The notes under the pieces were generated by a model. The model was not told the DNA's origin. It saw only the letters and a program-made list of their open reading frames with translations, and made no database searches. The translations under genes were made by a program, and so were the position numbers. Shown here piece after piece: positions 1-5,042 of a stretch of DNA of 5,042 bases. This stretch comes from JBLHKE01 sp047619485. GTDB taxonomy: Bacteria; Verrucomicrobiota; Verrucomicrobiia; Verrucomicrobiales; DEV007. The DNA lies in contig JBLHKE010000595.1 of assembly GCA_047619485.1 (NCBI GenBank), positions 1 to 5,042 of the forward strand. Reading direction: 5' to 3'. Within the stretch, counting starts at the first letter, position 1; every line of letters begins with the position of its first letter.

Positions 1-1013
1 CGGGCTTCATCAAGCGGACCAATCCCGAGGCGAAGCTCTACACCGATTTCCGGCGCCTGCTCGAAAACCCTGAAGTCGATCTGGTGGCGATCGCCACGCC
101 ACCTCACTGGCATGCGCTTATTTCCATTGCCAGCGCCGAGGCCGGCAAGGATGTGCTTTGCGAGAAACCGATGACCCGCTTCATCAACGAGGGGCGCGCG
201 GTGGTGCAAGCGTTCGAACGTTACAAACGCGTGTTTCAAATCGGCACCTTCGGCCGTTTCGGCGCCAGCAAAAGCAAAGCCAGCCGAGAGATCCACAAGC
301 TCATGCGCAGCGGGTTGCTCAATCCCAACCCGGGTGTGCATATCAAAAAGGGCGGGCTCAAGATCCATCAGTGGAGCGGCAGGCCCGGCCTGCCGCCGCA
401 GATTCCTTCCGCGGATCTCGACTGGGATATGTACTGCGGACCGAGCCCGTTCAAACCCTACGTCGGACCTCGTGTCGGCGGCACCCACCGCAACTACTGG
501 GACTACGAAGGCGGCGGCATGTGCGACATGGGGCAGCACCACTTCGACCCGATGCAGTGGGTCTATGGCAAGGACGACACCAGCCCGGTCACCATCGAAC
601 CCTTCGCGCCGCCCGCGCACCCGGAGGTGACCGGCATGTGGGCCTGGGTCGAACTCACCTACGCCGACGGTTTCACTTTCGTGATGGACAGCAATGAGTG
701 GGGGCCACGCTACGATCGCAAGGCATCGCGGCAGCCAGTTCTCAACGATCTATCGCCCGCCGACCAGGAGAAGATCAAAGCCATGCCCGACCCCGAGCCG
801 CTGCTCAGTTTTGCGGAAGCGGTGAAGCAACGCAAACCAGCCGGCGGCCACCCCGAGGCTGCGCATCGTGCTGCGTGTATCCTGCACCTCGCGAACCTGG
901 CCATCCGTCTCGGCCGCAAGATCAACTATGATCCCGTCAAAGAAGTCATCGTCGGTGACGAGGCCGCCAACCGGCTAATCAACGTGCCGATGCGCTCGCC
1001 CTGGCACCTGTAG
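1..1013 (+). CDS. Gfo/Idh/MocA family oxidoreductase, 5' end outside the window
   Basis: The frame is open from base 3, so the gene starts before the window. The GTG at 84 is an internal valine, not a start. 336 residues are visible of a family usually about 430-450 long. The missing N-terminus would hold the Rossmann GxGxxG nucleotide loop and, in this subgroup, often a Tat signal. Seen: the segment ATPPHWHA (visible residues ~31-38), the conserved CEKP motif (residues 53-56, with the family's catalytic/cofactor lysine at 55), the substrate-domain motif GGGMCDMGQHHFD (~170-182), and the typical C-terminus with HRAACILHLANLAIRLGRK and a final PWHL. The family uses NAD(P) to oxidise or reduce sugars, inositols and related polyols; the substrate cannot be read here. 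A second gene follows after 22 bases on the same strand, so the two probably share a transcript. No frameshift or missing motif is seen in the visible part. The family call is firm; the specific reaction is unknown. Confidence 0.93.
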   Translation, partial: GFIKRTNPEAKLYTDFRRLLENPEVDLVAIATPPHWHALISIASAEAGKDVLCEKPMTRFINEGRAVVQAFERYKRVFQIGTFGRFGASKSKASREIHKLMRSGLLNPNPGVHIKKGGLKIHQWSGRPGLPPQIPSADLDWDMYCGPSPFKPYVGPRVGGTHRNYWDYEGGGMCDMGQHHFDPMQWVYGKDDTSPVTIEPFAPPAHPEVTGMWAWVELTYADGFTFVMDSNEWGPRYDRKASRQPVLNDLSPADQEKIKAMPDPEPLLSFAEAVKQRKPAGGHPEAAHRAACILHLANLAIRLGRKINYDPVKEVIVGDEAANRLINVPMRSPWHL

Positions 1014-1035
1014 GCAACCCTTCAACTATCTCATC

Positions 1036-1845
1036 ATGGACATCCAACCCTTCCTCGACGCCTTCCCGCTCCCAGCGAAACGCGGCATCCTCAGCGACAT
1101 TGACAAAGCGGCCACCGACAAGGCGGTCGATGCTCTGATCGCAAAACCTGCCGAGGCGGCAAAGGCCCTCGCCGACAAACTCATCGACCCCGGCGCCGAG
1201 GGTAACGACATCCAGGCACGCCACGCCTTGCACGCGGTCGCCATCCGGATTTCCACACGCGGCGAAGGCCCCCGCGCGGCCTTCTGCACCGCGCTCGCCG
1301 CAACGCTAGCTGGCGAGCGCCCCAGCGGCGCCAAAGCCTTCATCATCCGCCAGCTACAACTCTGCGGTGGGAAAGAAGTCGCCGCCAAGGTGGGTGCATT
1401 CCTCACCGTGACAGGCCTTGCCGACGATGCCGCGCAAGCGCTGCTCGCCATCCGCGAAGGCGCCGCCGAGCAGTTCCGCGCCGCCCTCGCGCAGGTCGCA
1501 GATGACACCGAACTGCGCCGCAACATCATCCACGGTCTCGCCCAGCTCGCCGACAAACCTTCCAAAGATACCTTCATCGCTGCGCTCGGGGACAAGGATG
1601 AAGAGACCCGTTTGCTCGCCCTGTGGGGCATCGTCCAACTCGTCGACGCATCGACACTCGACACGTTCCTCGCCGCCGAGCAGAAAGAGAACGGCTTCGC
1701 CCGCACCAAAGCCGCCGGCCTATGCTTGCAGCTGGCCGAAAAACTCCCCAAGGCGGAAGCCGCGAAGATCTACCGGCATCTGCAATCGACCCGCACAAAG
1801 CCGGAGGAAAAATACCTGCAGGAACTCGCGGCGGCCGCGCTGTAG
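1036..1845 (+). CDS. HEAT-like alpha-helical repeat protein, alanine-rich, 269 aa
   Basis: 269 residues, very rich in alanine, leucine, lysine and glutamate, with no signal peptide or membrane segment, so probably cytoplasmic. Amphipathic helix pairs recur: roughly residues 60-92, 98-125, 130-155, 158-184 (RRNIIHGLAQLAD core), 187-215 (EETRLLALWGIVQLVD core) and 222-250. These resemble HEAT/armadillo-like repeats, which normally form solenoid scaffolds for protein contacts. The start ATG at 1036 is the first in frame after the preceding stop. No clear Shine-Dalgarno precedes it, so translation may rely on coupling to the oxidoreductase gene 22 bases upstream. I recall similar proteins next to Gfo/Idh/MocA genes in Verrucomicrobiota, which suggests a partner or scaffold role, but this is inference. 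A long minus-strand frame over the same bases is a composition shadow. No catalytic motif is recognised. Confidence 0.85.
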   Translation: MDIQPFLDAFPLPAKRGILSDIDKAATDKAVDALIAKPAEAAKALADKLIDPGAEGNDIQARHALHAVAIRISTRGEGPRAAFCTALAATLAGERPSGAKAFIIRQLQLCGGKEVAAKVGAFLTVTGLADDAAQALLAIREGAAEQFRAALAQVADDTELRRNIIHGLAQLADKPSKDTFIAALGDKDEETRLLALWGIVQLVDASTLDTFLAAEQKENGFARTKAAGLCLQLAEKLPKAEAAKIYRHLQSTRTKPEEKYLQELAAAAL

Positions 1846-1864
1846 CGCGGCTGAGATTCACAGG

Positions 1865-2083
1865 ATGAAACGTAGAAGATTCCTCCGCTCTGCTGGCGCG
1901 ATGGTTTCGCTGCCCGCCATCTGCGCGGCACTGGACGAGGAATCTGCGGCAGGCCACAAGCGGCTGGTGCTGATCGCGAACGGCTTTGGGATGTTGCCGG
2001 ATGCCGGGTTTCCACAACAGGTTGGTGATGGCTTCTAGTTTCCTAGCTTGCTCGACCACACCATGATGCTCTTCGGCAGCGGA
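1865..2083 (+). pseudogene. Internally deleted DUF1552 (HXXSHH) Tat-exported protein remnant
   Basis: The ATG at 1865 opens 57 codons to a TAG at 2036-2038. The N-terminus has a twin-arginine signal (KRRRFLRSAGA, then a hydrophobic run to CAA), followed by KRLVLIANGFGMLPDAGFP, the typical first strand of DUF1552 proteins. These are exported proteins of about 430-470 residues in Planctomycetes and Verrucomicrobia, of unknown activity. Directly after the TAG, in the same frame, comes SLLDHTMMLFGSG (2045-2083), the family's near-C-terminal motif. About 350 or more codons between the two blocks are gone, including the HxxSHH motif that names the family, and the true C-terminus is missing after GSG. 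The TAG may be a nonsense change of a Glu/Lys codon, or part of the deletion joint. It begins 19 bases after the helical-repeat gene, as in an operon. A DUF1592-type cytochrome partner, common beside this family, is not in view. Calling it a pseudogene is secure unless the assembly is chimeric. Confidence 0.82.
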
Positions 2084-2453
2084 CGCTGGGCAATGGTCAC
2101 CGAAGTGCTGGAAGTCTTCGCTCCACTGCATTTCACCAGATAGGCATGGCCAGCTTCCAAGTTACCAAGCGTGGACTGCTCCGATTGATCGCGCACCCAG
2201 ATGCTCCACTCTTCCGTGCCTGCTGACGGGACTTGCGGCGAGGTAGTGAACTGGACCTGCGACGAATTAGGATTTCAGCGCCACACCTCGAGGATCCTAG
2301 GCAAACAACTCGTCTGGCGTCGCATGGGTCGCGTCGCCGTGGAGGTAGATTGAGTTCCAGCCGCCCTTAAGCGCATAGGTGGTGCTCTGCCACTGCGCGT
2401 GGACGCGTGGTGGCGGGAAGCAGTAAATAGAGAGCTAGTAGAAATGATTTCAT
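2074..2453 (-). pseudogene. N-terminal remnant of a large secreted verrucomicrobial protein, with two frameshifts and a stop
   Basis: Reading down the minus strand in three successive frames gives one coherent protein start. Frame 1 from ATG 2453: MKSFLLALYLLLPAT, a signal peptide core. After a +1 shift near 2400-2420: RVHA, then QWQSTTYALKGGWNSIYLHGD and ATHATPDELFA, ending at TAG 2299-2297. After another shift near 2285-2305: LEVWR, then TGA at 2277-2275 where family members, as I recall them, have tryptophan (TGG). It continues NPNSSQVQFTTSPQVPSAG, EEWSIWVRD, and LEAGHAYLVKCSG to QRPLP at 2074. VHA before QWQ fits a signal peptidase site. From memory, intact relatives in Verrucomicrobiota are much longer, often with LamG-type domains; function unknown. 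The start overlaps the stop of the upstream 287-codon gene as ATGA, so the pair was translationally coupled. After QRPLP the family similarity ends and the opposite strand reads as DUF1552. Sequencing error could explain one lesion, less easily three plus the truncation. Confidence 0.75.
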
Positions 2454-3313
2454 CGGACGGAGATGCGGTAAAATTCCTTGTTGCTGGAACGCGGCGTGGC
2501 AAAAGCGGAAACGATGCCGATATCAACGGCTTGATAGGCGTTGTCTGCGGTTGCAGATGCAGCCACCGAGAATGGCACGCGTGTCCATGTTTCCATGTCG
2601 AGCGAACTCTCGATGGTGTAAACCTTGCCAGTGATGGCGTAGAACTCGAAGCGCACACTATTCGTGAGCTTCTCCTTGATGATCGGATCAAATCGTTCCG
2701 CGGCGTCGCCAGCGAAGGTGCCGGCAATGTATTCAAAGCGATTGGACTGGCCGTCCTGGTCGAAATCGCCGTTCGCATCGATCAGGCTCAAGTCCCAGTC
2801 ACCGTTCCCATCCGGGAACCCGCCCGCCTGATACAATTGCCACTGCTCCCATACGTCCGGCAGGCCGTCGTGATCCGAATCCTCACCTAGCGTGAGATCG
2901 AGCTTCACTCGCTCGCCACCACTGCCGGCAGTCAGTGTTCCCGAGACCTCGATCGGATAAAGCAGCAAGCCATTCATCAAAACCACCACACTGAATTGTC
3001 CGCCCACGGCGATCGCTTTCTCGGTGTAAAAATCGGTGCCGCTACGGTCATTATCGAGCCGCACTTTAAGCAAGTAATTCTGCTCGATCTGGCTGGAGGT
3101 GATCGGCGTGCGGCCGACTTCCACCCCGTCTTTGAGTAGGATGACCTCAGCGCCCACGGCGGAGACTCTCTGGCCGACATCGTCGCGCACGATCCCATAA
3201 AGTATATAGTAAGGCGCCGGCGGAAACGCGGCGGCGGTACCTGCGGTGAGGAACCAAAGGGCAAGAGGACGAATCCACCCGGCTTGTAAAATAACTTTTA
3301 AAATCTGCAGCAT
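2450..3313 (-). CDS. Secreted protein with thrombospondin type 3-like calcium loops, 287 aa
   Basis: 287 residues. A signal peptide covers about residues 1-29 (hydrophobic LALWFLTAGTAAA), so export is expected. Residues ~35-140 form a beta-rich domain starting YYILYGIVRDDVGQ, like carboxypeptidase-regulatory-type Ig-like domains. Then come two acidic loops: DSDHDGLPDVWE (145-156) and DANGDFDQDGQSN (179-191), the Asp/Asn-rich calcium-binding pattern of thrombospondin type 3 repeats. Residues ~219-287 (FEFYAITGKVYTIESSLDMET onwards) resemble the C-terminal beta domain common on exported verrucomicrobial proteins. The ATG at 3313 has AGG 5 bases upstream. The stop overlaps the ATG of the next, broken gene (ATGA), indicating an operon whose second member has decayed. 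The frame itself has no lesion. A surface or matrix structural role is likely; no enzymatic motif is seen. It lies on the minus strand between gene remnants. Confidence 0.85.
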   Translation of the reverse strand: MLQILKVILQAGWIRPLALWFLTAGTAAAFPPAPYYILYGIVRDDVGQRVSAVGAEVILLKDGVEVGRTPITSSQIEQNYLLKVRLDNDRSGTDFYTEKAIAVGGQFSVVVLMNGLLLYPIEVSGTLTAGSGGERVKLDLTLGEDSDHDGLPDVWEQWQLYQAGGFPDGNGDWDLSLIDANGDFDQDGQSNRFEYIAGTFAGDAAERFDPIIKEKLTNSVRFEFYAITGKVYTIESSLDMETWTRVPFSVAASATADNAYQAVDIGIVSAFATPRSSNKEFYRISVR

Positions 3314-3381
3314 TATAGCCTAAATTTGCCCCGATATGAATTATTAGCAATACTTATTACGACATTTACTTATAGTTAACA

Positions 3382-3409
3382 TATATACTATAAATGAAAC
3401 CATTGTCAC
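3382..3409 (-). promoter_or_regulatory. Possible sigma70-type promoter for the 287-codon gene
   Basis: On the minus strand GTGACA (3409-3404) is followed after 16 bases by TATATA (3387-3382). These match 5 of 6 and 4 of 6 bases of the -35 and -10 consensus. It lies in the most AT-rich part of the window, about 70 bases before the ATG at 3313, leaving an untranslated leader of about 60 bases. In such AT-rich DNA, matches of this quality also arise by chance, and other -10-like strings (TATAGT, TATAAG) lie nearby. Confidence 0.28.
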
Positions 3410-3519
3410 CCATAAGAATCGTTAGCTTGCTTGGCTTTGAAGTGAACTAAACCACCACCGGGCTGAGCCTGAAGCATTTCCATGAGCTTGTTTTCTCCCT
3501 GATACGAGCTCTCGCTTTT
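3406..3519 (-). pseudogene. Possible C-terminal scrap of an unrecognised gene
   Basis: On the minus strand the frame from about 3519 to the TGA at 3406-3408 reads IAKSESSYQGENKLMEMLQ, then AQPGGGLVHFKAKQANDSYG and stop. The composition looks protein-like (balanced charge, ordinary residues), unlike the arginine/proline-rich shadow frames elsewhere. Upstream of 3520 the same frame runs antisense through the thymidine kinase remnant, so no natural start exists here and the 78-codon frame from 3642 is not a believable gene. I do not recognise the family. It may be a truncated 3' end joined to the kinase scrap, or simply chance coding-like sequence. Confidence 0.25.
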
Positions 3520-3663
3520 TGCGATTGTGCCCGTAAAGCCACCATGGACCTCCGTCAAGGCCCAGATGGTAAAGCGATCAAAGAAGGCGAACAGGTCGAA
3601 ATCGGCGGCAACGAGCGCTACGTCGCCATGTGCCGCAAACATTTCCGCGAAGCGATGGTGTGA
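3520..3663 (+). pseudogene. tdk: Thymidine kinase C-terminal fragment
   Basis: The plus-strand frame from 3520 gives 47 codons to TGA 3661-3663, with two recognisable blocks: CDCARKATMDLR (3520-3555) and EGEQVEIGGNERYVAMCRKH (~3586-3645). These are the C-terminal zinc-binding and lasso region of class II thymidine kinase, which phosphorylates thymidine in the salvage pathway. The paired cysteines at the front and the closing CRKH, which hold the zinc, are present, as is the GGNERYV loop near the nucleoside. A usual CxCG appears here as CDCA. The rest of the enzyme (about 140-150 residues, including the ATP-binding P-loop) is absent. Upstream in frame, similarity ends at about 3514-3520 and a TAA lies at 3448-3450. 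No start codon or ribosome site fits, so the piece cannot be an active kinase. It is a 3' remnant left by recombination or deletion, or a chimeric assembly join. Confidence 0.8.
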
Positions 3664-3750
3664 GGCGACTCGGTCTTCGTATTCTCGCCACCCTCAGACC
3701 CATTTCACGCATGGTTTAGAGACCTCTCCAAAATAGAAAATTGCGAGTAG

Positions 3751-4353
3751 TCATAACTTCGGCTTCGGCGGAGAATGGGCAGGGAGACGACCTACTGAGG
3801 GGGCTGATTGAATGGCTGGCGGGGGCGGTTCCGGTGCGCCTTTGGTGAAGCCACCACCGGAGGCGGTGGCGTAGAGGGTGTTGTCGGTTTTGCTGAACAT
3901 TAGGCGCAGGCGAGCATCGGGCGAATGCATTTCCGAGACCTGGACTGGGTTGAATTCAAACCAGGATGGCGCTTCGGAGAGCGCGGACGATGAAGCCGCC
4001 TCCACCAGCCCGAACGAGTTGTCATCGCGCAGATCCTTGAGAAGGCCGGGCGAGGCTTTCACGACGAGGAACCACTGCCACCTAACGACCCCCTCGGCAT
4101 CACTCCATTCGTAGCGGTCGGCGTGCAGGATTTCATCCTCCGCGGAAGGTCGCCGCCAGAATGCCTGTTTGAAAACCTCCTCCGCATCCTTCACCGTCCG
4201 GGTCGGTGGCGCACCCTGCCAGACGATCGCGGGCGTGGCATTGGGAGCGGGCGCTTTTTTGGAGGCCATGCCCTGCCAGCCCAGCCATCCGAGGATCGCG
4301 AGAACCGGGATCAGGGCAAATGCGGCCTTTTTCATAGAGCGCGGAGCGGACAT
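3751..4353 (-). CDS. Hypothetical membrane-anchored or secreted protein with proline-rich tail, 200 aa
   Basis: From the ATG at 4353 the protein has 200 residues. A shorter start at ATG 4335 (MKKAAFAL) gives a cleaner signal/anchor and is equally possible. A TTG at 4356 also extends the frame by one codon but is less likely. A hydrophobic segment at ~10-29 (AAFALIPVLAILGWLGW) is a signal peptide or single membrane anchor. A short linker rich in Lys, Ala and Pro follows. The ~55-170 domain carries KDAEEVFKQAFWRRPSAED, VVRWQWFLVVKASPGLL and a closing TDNTLYATASGGGFTKGAPE. The last ~30 residues are rich in proline and serine. I do not recognise a named family. The stop of the upstream large-protein gene is only 5 bases before this start, so the two are almost certainly co-transcribed and may work together at the cell surface. 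No strong Shine-Dalgarno is seen for either start. Confidence 0.75.
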   Translation of the reverse strand: MSAPRSMKKAAFALIPVLAILGWLGWQGMASKKAPAPNATPAIVWQGAPPTRTVKDAEEVFKQAFWRRPSAEDEILHADRYEWSDAEGVVRWQWFLVVKASPGLLKDLRDDNSFGLVEAASSSALSEAPSWFEFNPVQVSEMHSPDARLRLMFSKTDNTLYATASGGGFTKGAPEPPPPAIQSAPSVGRLPAHSPPKPKL

Positions 4354-4358
4354 CAACG

Positions 4359-5042
4359 TTAGTTTCCGGAGTTCGAGTAGGTCCGGAGGAACAGTTTGAT
4401 GTCATCCACCGTGGCGGCGAAACGATCGAGGCCGGTTTGTTCATCGTTAAGCAGGCCATACGCAGGGATCACGATTTTCCACTGAGTGTTCCAGACACTG
4501 CGTCCAACGAGTCTTGAACTACCGAACTCGGCGCGCAGAGTCCCGTAGAAGAACGCGGCGTCATCCACCGCGCGGAAGGCCTGATGCTTGCGCAAAATCC
4601 AAGGCTGCTCGGTCAAGGTGCCATTGGCATTGAAAAACTGAGTCGAGGAGAAGGCGTTCGCTCCGAGGTTGTAAGGCAGTGGTAGCGCCTGGTCCTGCAC
4701 CATCCATGAGCGTTCGACACCGGTGTCCCCGAGTGGCGGAGCCAGCATCTTGTCCAAGCCCACCGGAATGAGATAGAGATATGGTGTGGCGCTGAGCACA
4801 TTCGGATCGTTGGTGTCGGCAGAGCCGGCACCGGGAGTGGCATAGGGATCCATGCCCACGTAGCCGTCGAACACCACGCCCACCGAGTATATCTTGGTGG
4901 CAAAGTTCGAGGCGGAGAATAAGTGGTCACCGCCGGCAGTCGGCAGGCCGAAGAAGTTCTTGCCGTGTTCAATGGTCGAGCCGAAGGAAATCACGATGCC
5001 CGGCACCGCCGATCCATCGGTTTTCCGCAGGTTGCGGCACTG
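4359..5042 (-). CDS. C-terminal part of a large unrecognised protein
   Basis: 227 residues are visible and the frame runs off the right edge of the window (first visible residues QCRNLRKTDGSA), so the real start lies outside. The GTG at 5006 is internal. The sequence is rich in aromatics, glycine and short beta-strand patterns. Distinct stretches are ISFGSTIEHGKNFFGLPTAG (~visible 19-38), NFATKIYSVGVVFDGYVGMDP (~46-66), LSATPYLYLIPVGLDKM, SWMVQDQALPLPYNLGANAF, and a striking end with WNTQWKIVIPAYGLLNDE and DIKLFLRTYSNSGN. The ordered, low-repeat composition suggests a folded C-terminal domain. Similar endings occur, as far as I recall, on very large bacterial exported or toxin-like proteins, but I cannot name the family with confidence. 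It is followed after 5 bases by the 200-codon gene. No catalytic motif can be assigned. Confidence 0.75.
   Translation of the reverse strand, partial: QCRNLRKTDGSAVPGIVISFGSTIEHGKNFFGLPTAGGDHLFSASNFATKIYSVGVVFDGYVGMDPYATPGAGSADTNDPNVLSATPYLYLIPVGLDKMLAPPLGDTGVERSWMVQDQALPLPYNLGANAFSSTQFFNANGTLTEQPWILRKHQAFRAVDDAAFFYGTLRAEFGSSRLVGRSVWNTQWKIVIPAYGLLNDEQTGLDRFAATVDDIKLFLRTYSNSGN

Larger units (their letters stand above)
3314..3519. other. Non-coding stretch with sharp AT-rich section
   Basis: No convincing intact gene lies between the 287-codon gene and the thymidine kinase remnant. Bases ~3320-3400 are strongly AT-rich (tatagttaacatatatacta and surroundings), unlike the GC-rich flanks, and probably hold the promoter for the minus-strand gene. 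Bases 3406-3519 are less GC-rich than neighbouring genes and may carry a scrap of another gene on the minus strand, listed separately. No tRNA, riboswitch or terminator hairpin was seen. Confidence 0.6.

Noticed and set aside
1026..1751. Minus-strand 241-codon open frame opposite the helical-repeat gene
   Set aside because: Its translation is a Ser/Ala/Arg-rich shadow without family features, while the plus strand codes for a coherent alanine-rich helical protein. GC-rich codon bias opens the antisense frame.
1574..2131. Minus-strand 185-codon frame across the DUF1552 remnant
   Set aside because: It runs antisense through the helical-repeat gene and DUF1552 remnant and is in a different frame from the genuine minus-strand remnant.
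2399..2890. Plus-strand 163-codon open frame
   Set aside because: It lies antisense to the 287-codon secreted protein, which has a signal peptide and calcium loops. The plus translation has no recognisable features.
3312..3317. Perfect TATAAT on the minus strand
   Set aside because: It overlaps the ATG of the 287-codon gene, so it could only serve as a -10 box if translation began further in, where no good start precedes the signal peptide.
3664..3750. Spacer after the thymidine kinase tail, examined for a terminator or small gene
   Set aside because: Only a weak GGCGA/TCGCC pairing with a long loop is present, without a poly-T tract. No reading frame in it resembles a known protein.
3850..3870. 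Inverted repeat GCCACC...GGTGGC resembling a hairpin
   Set aside because: It falls inside the coding region for the Ala-Ser-Gly-Gly-Gly stretch of the 200-codon protein and has no T-run, so it is best explained by codon content.

Overview
This 5 kb window most likely comes from a high-GC member of the Verrucomicrobiota, possibly near Luteolibacter/Haloferula (Akkermansiaceae). That placement is inferred from protein style, since no marker gene is present. The supporting features are a Gfo/Idh/MocA oxidoreductase of the planctomycete/verrucomicrobial type, remains of a Tat-exported DUF1552 (HXXSHH) protein, a secreted protein with thrombospondin type 3-like calcium loops, and large secreted proteins of unknown function.

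Layout. Positions 1-1845 (+) hold two healthy genes: the C-terminal three quarters of a Gfo/Idh/MocA dehydrogenase and, 22 bases later, an alanine-rich helical-repeat (HEAT-like) protein. From 1865 to 3663 the window is a patchwork of broken genes around one intact gene. First comes a DUF1552 gene (+) reduced to its Tat signal region and a short C-terminal motif. It abuts, head on, the first ~125 codons of a large secreted protein (-) that carries two frameshifts and a nonsense codon. Upstream of that on the minus strand is an intact 287-residue secreted protein whose stop overlaps the start of the broken gene (ATGA). Then come an AT-rich stretch of about 130 bases that probably holds its promoter, a possible C-terminal scrap of an unknown minus-strand gene, and the last 47 codons of a thymidine kinase (+). 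From 3751 to 5042 (-) are two intact-looking genes in tandem: the C-terminal end of a large unrecognised protein and, 5 bases downstream, a 200-residue single-pass or secreted protein with a proline-rich tail.

How the parts work together. The first pair looks like an oxidoreductase operon with a scaffold-like partner. The last pair looks like a co-translated exported set. The middle is best read as a site of repeated illegitimate recombination and gene decay, with a 9-base microhomology at one junction. I found no tRNA, rRNA, CRISPR array, insertion sequence or convincing terminator. The gene remnants, which are easily missed because they lie in several frames on both strands, are the most informative content. 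I see no complete new defence or biosynthetic system. The 3751-5042 pair is the best candidate for something undescribed.
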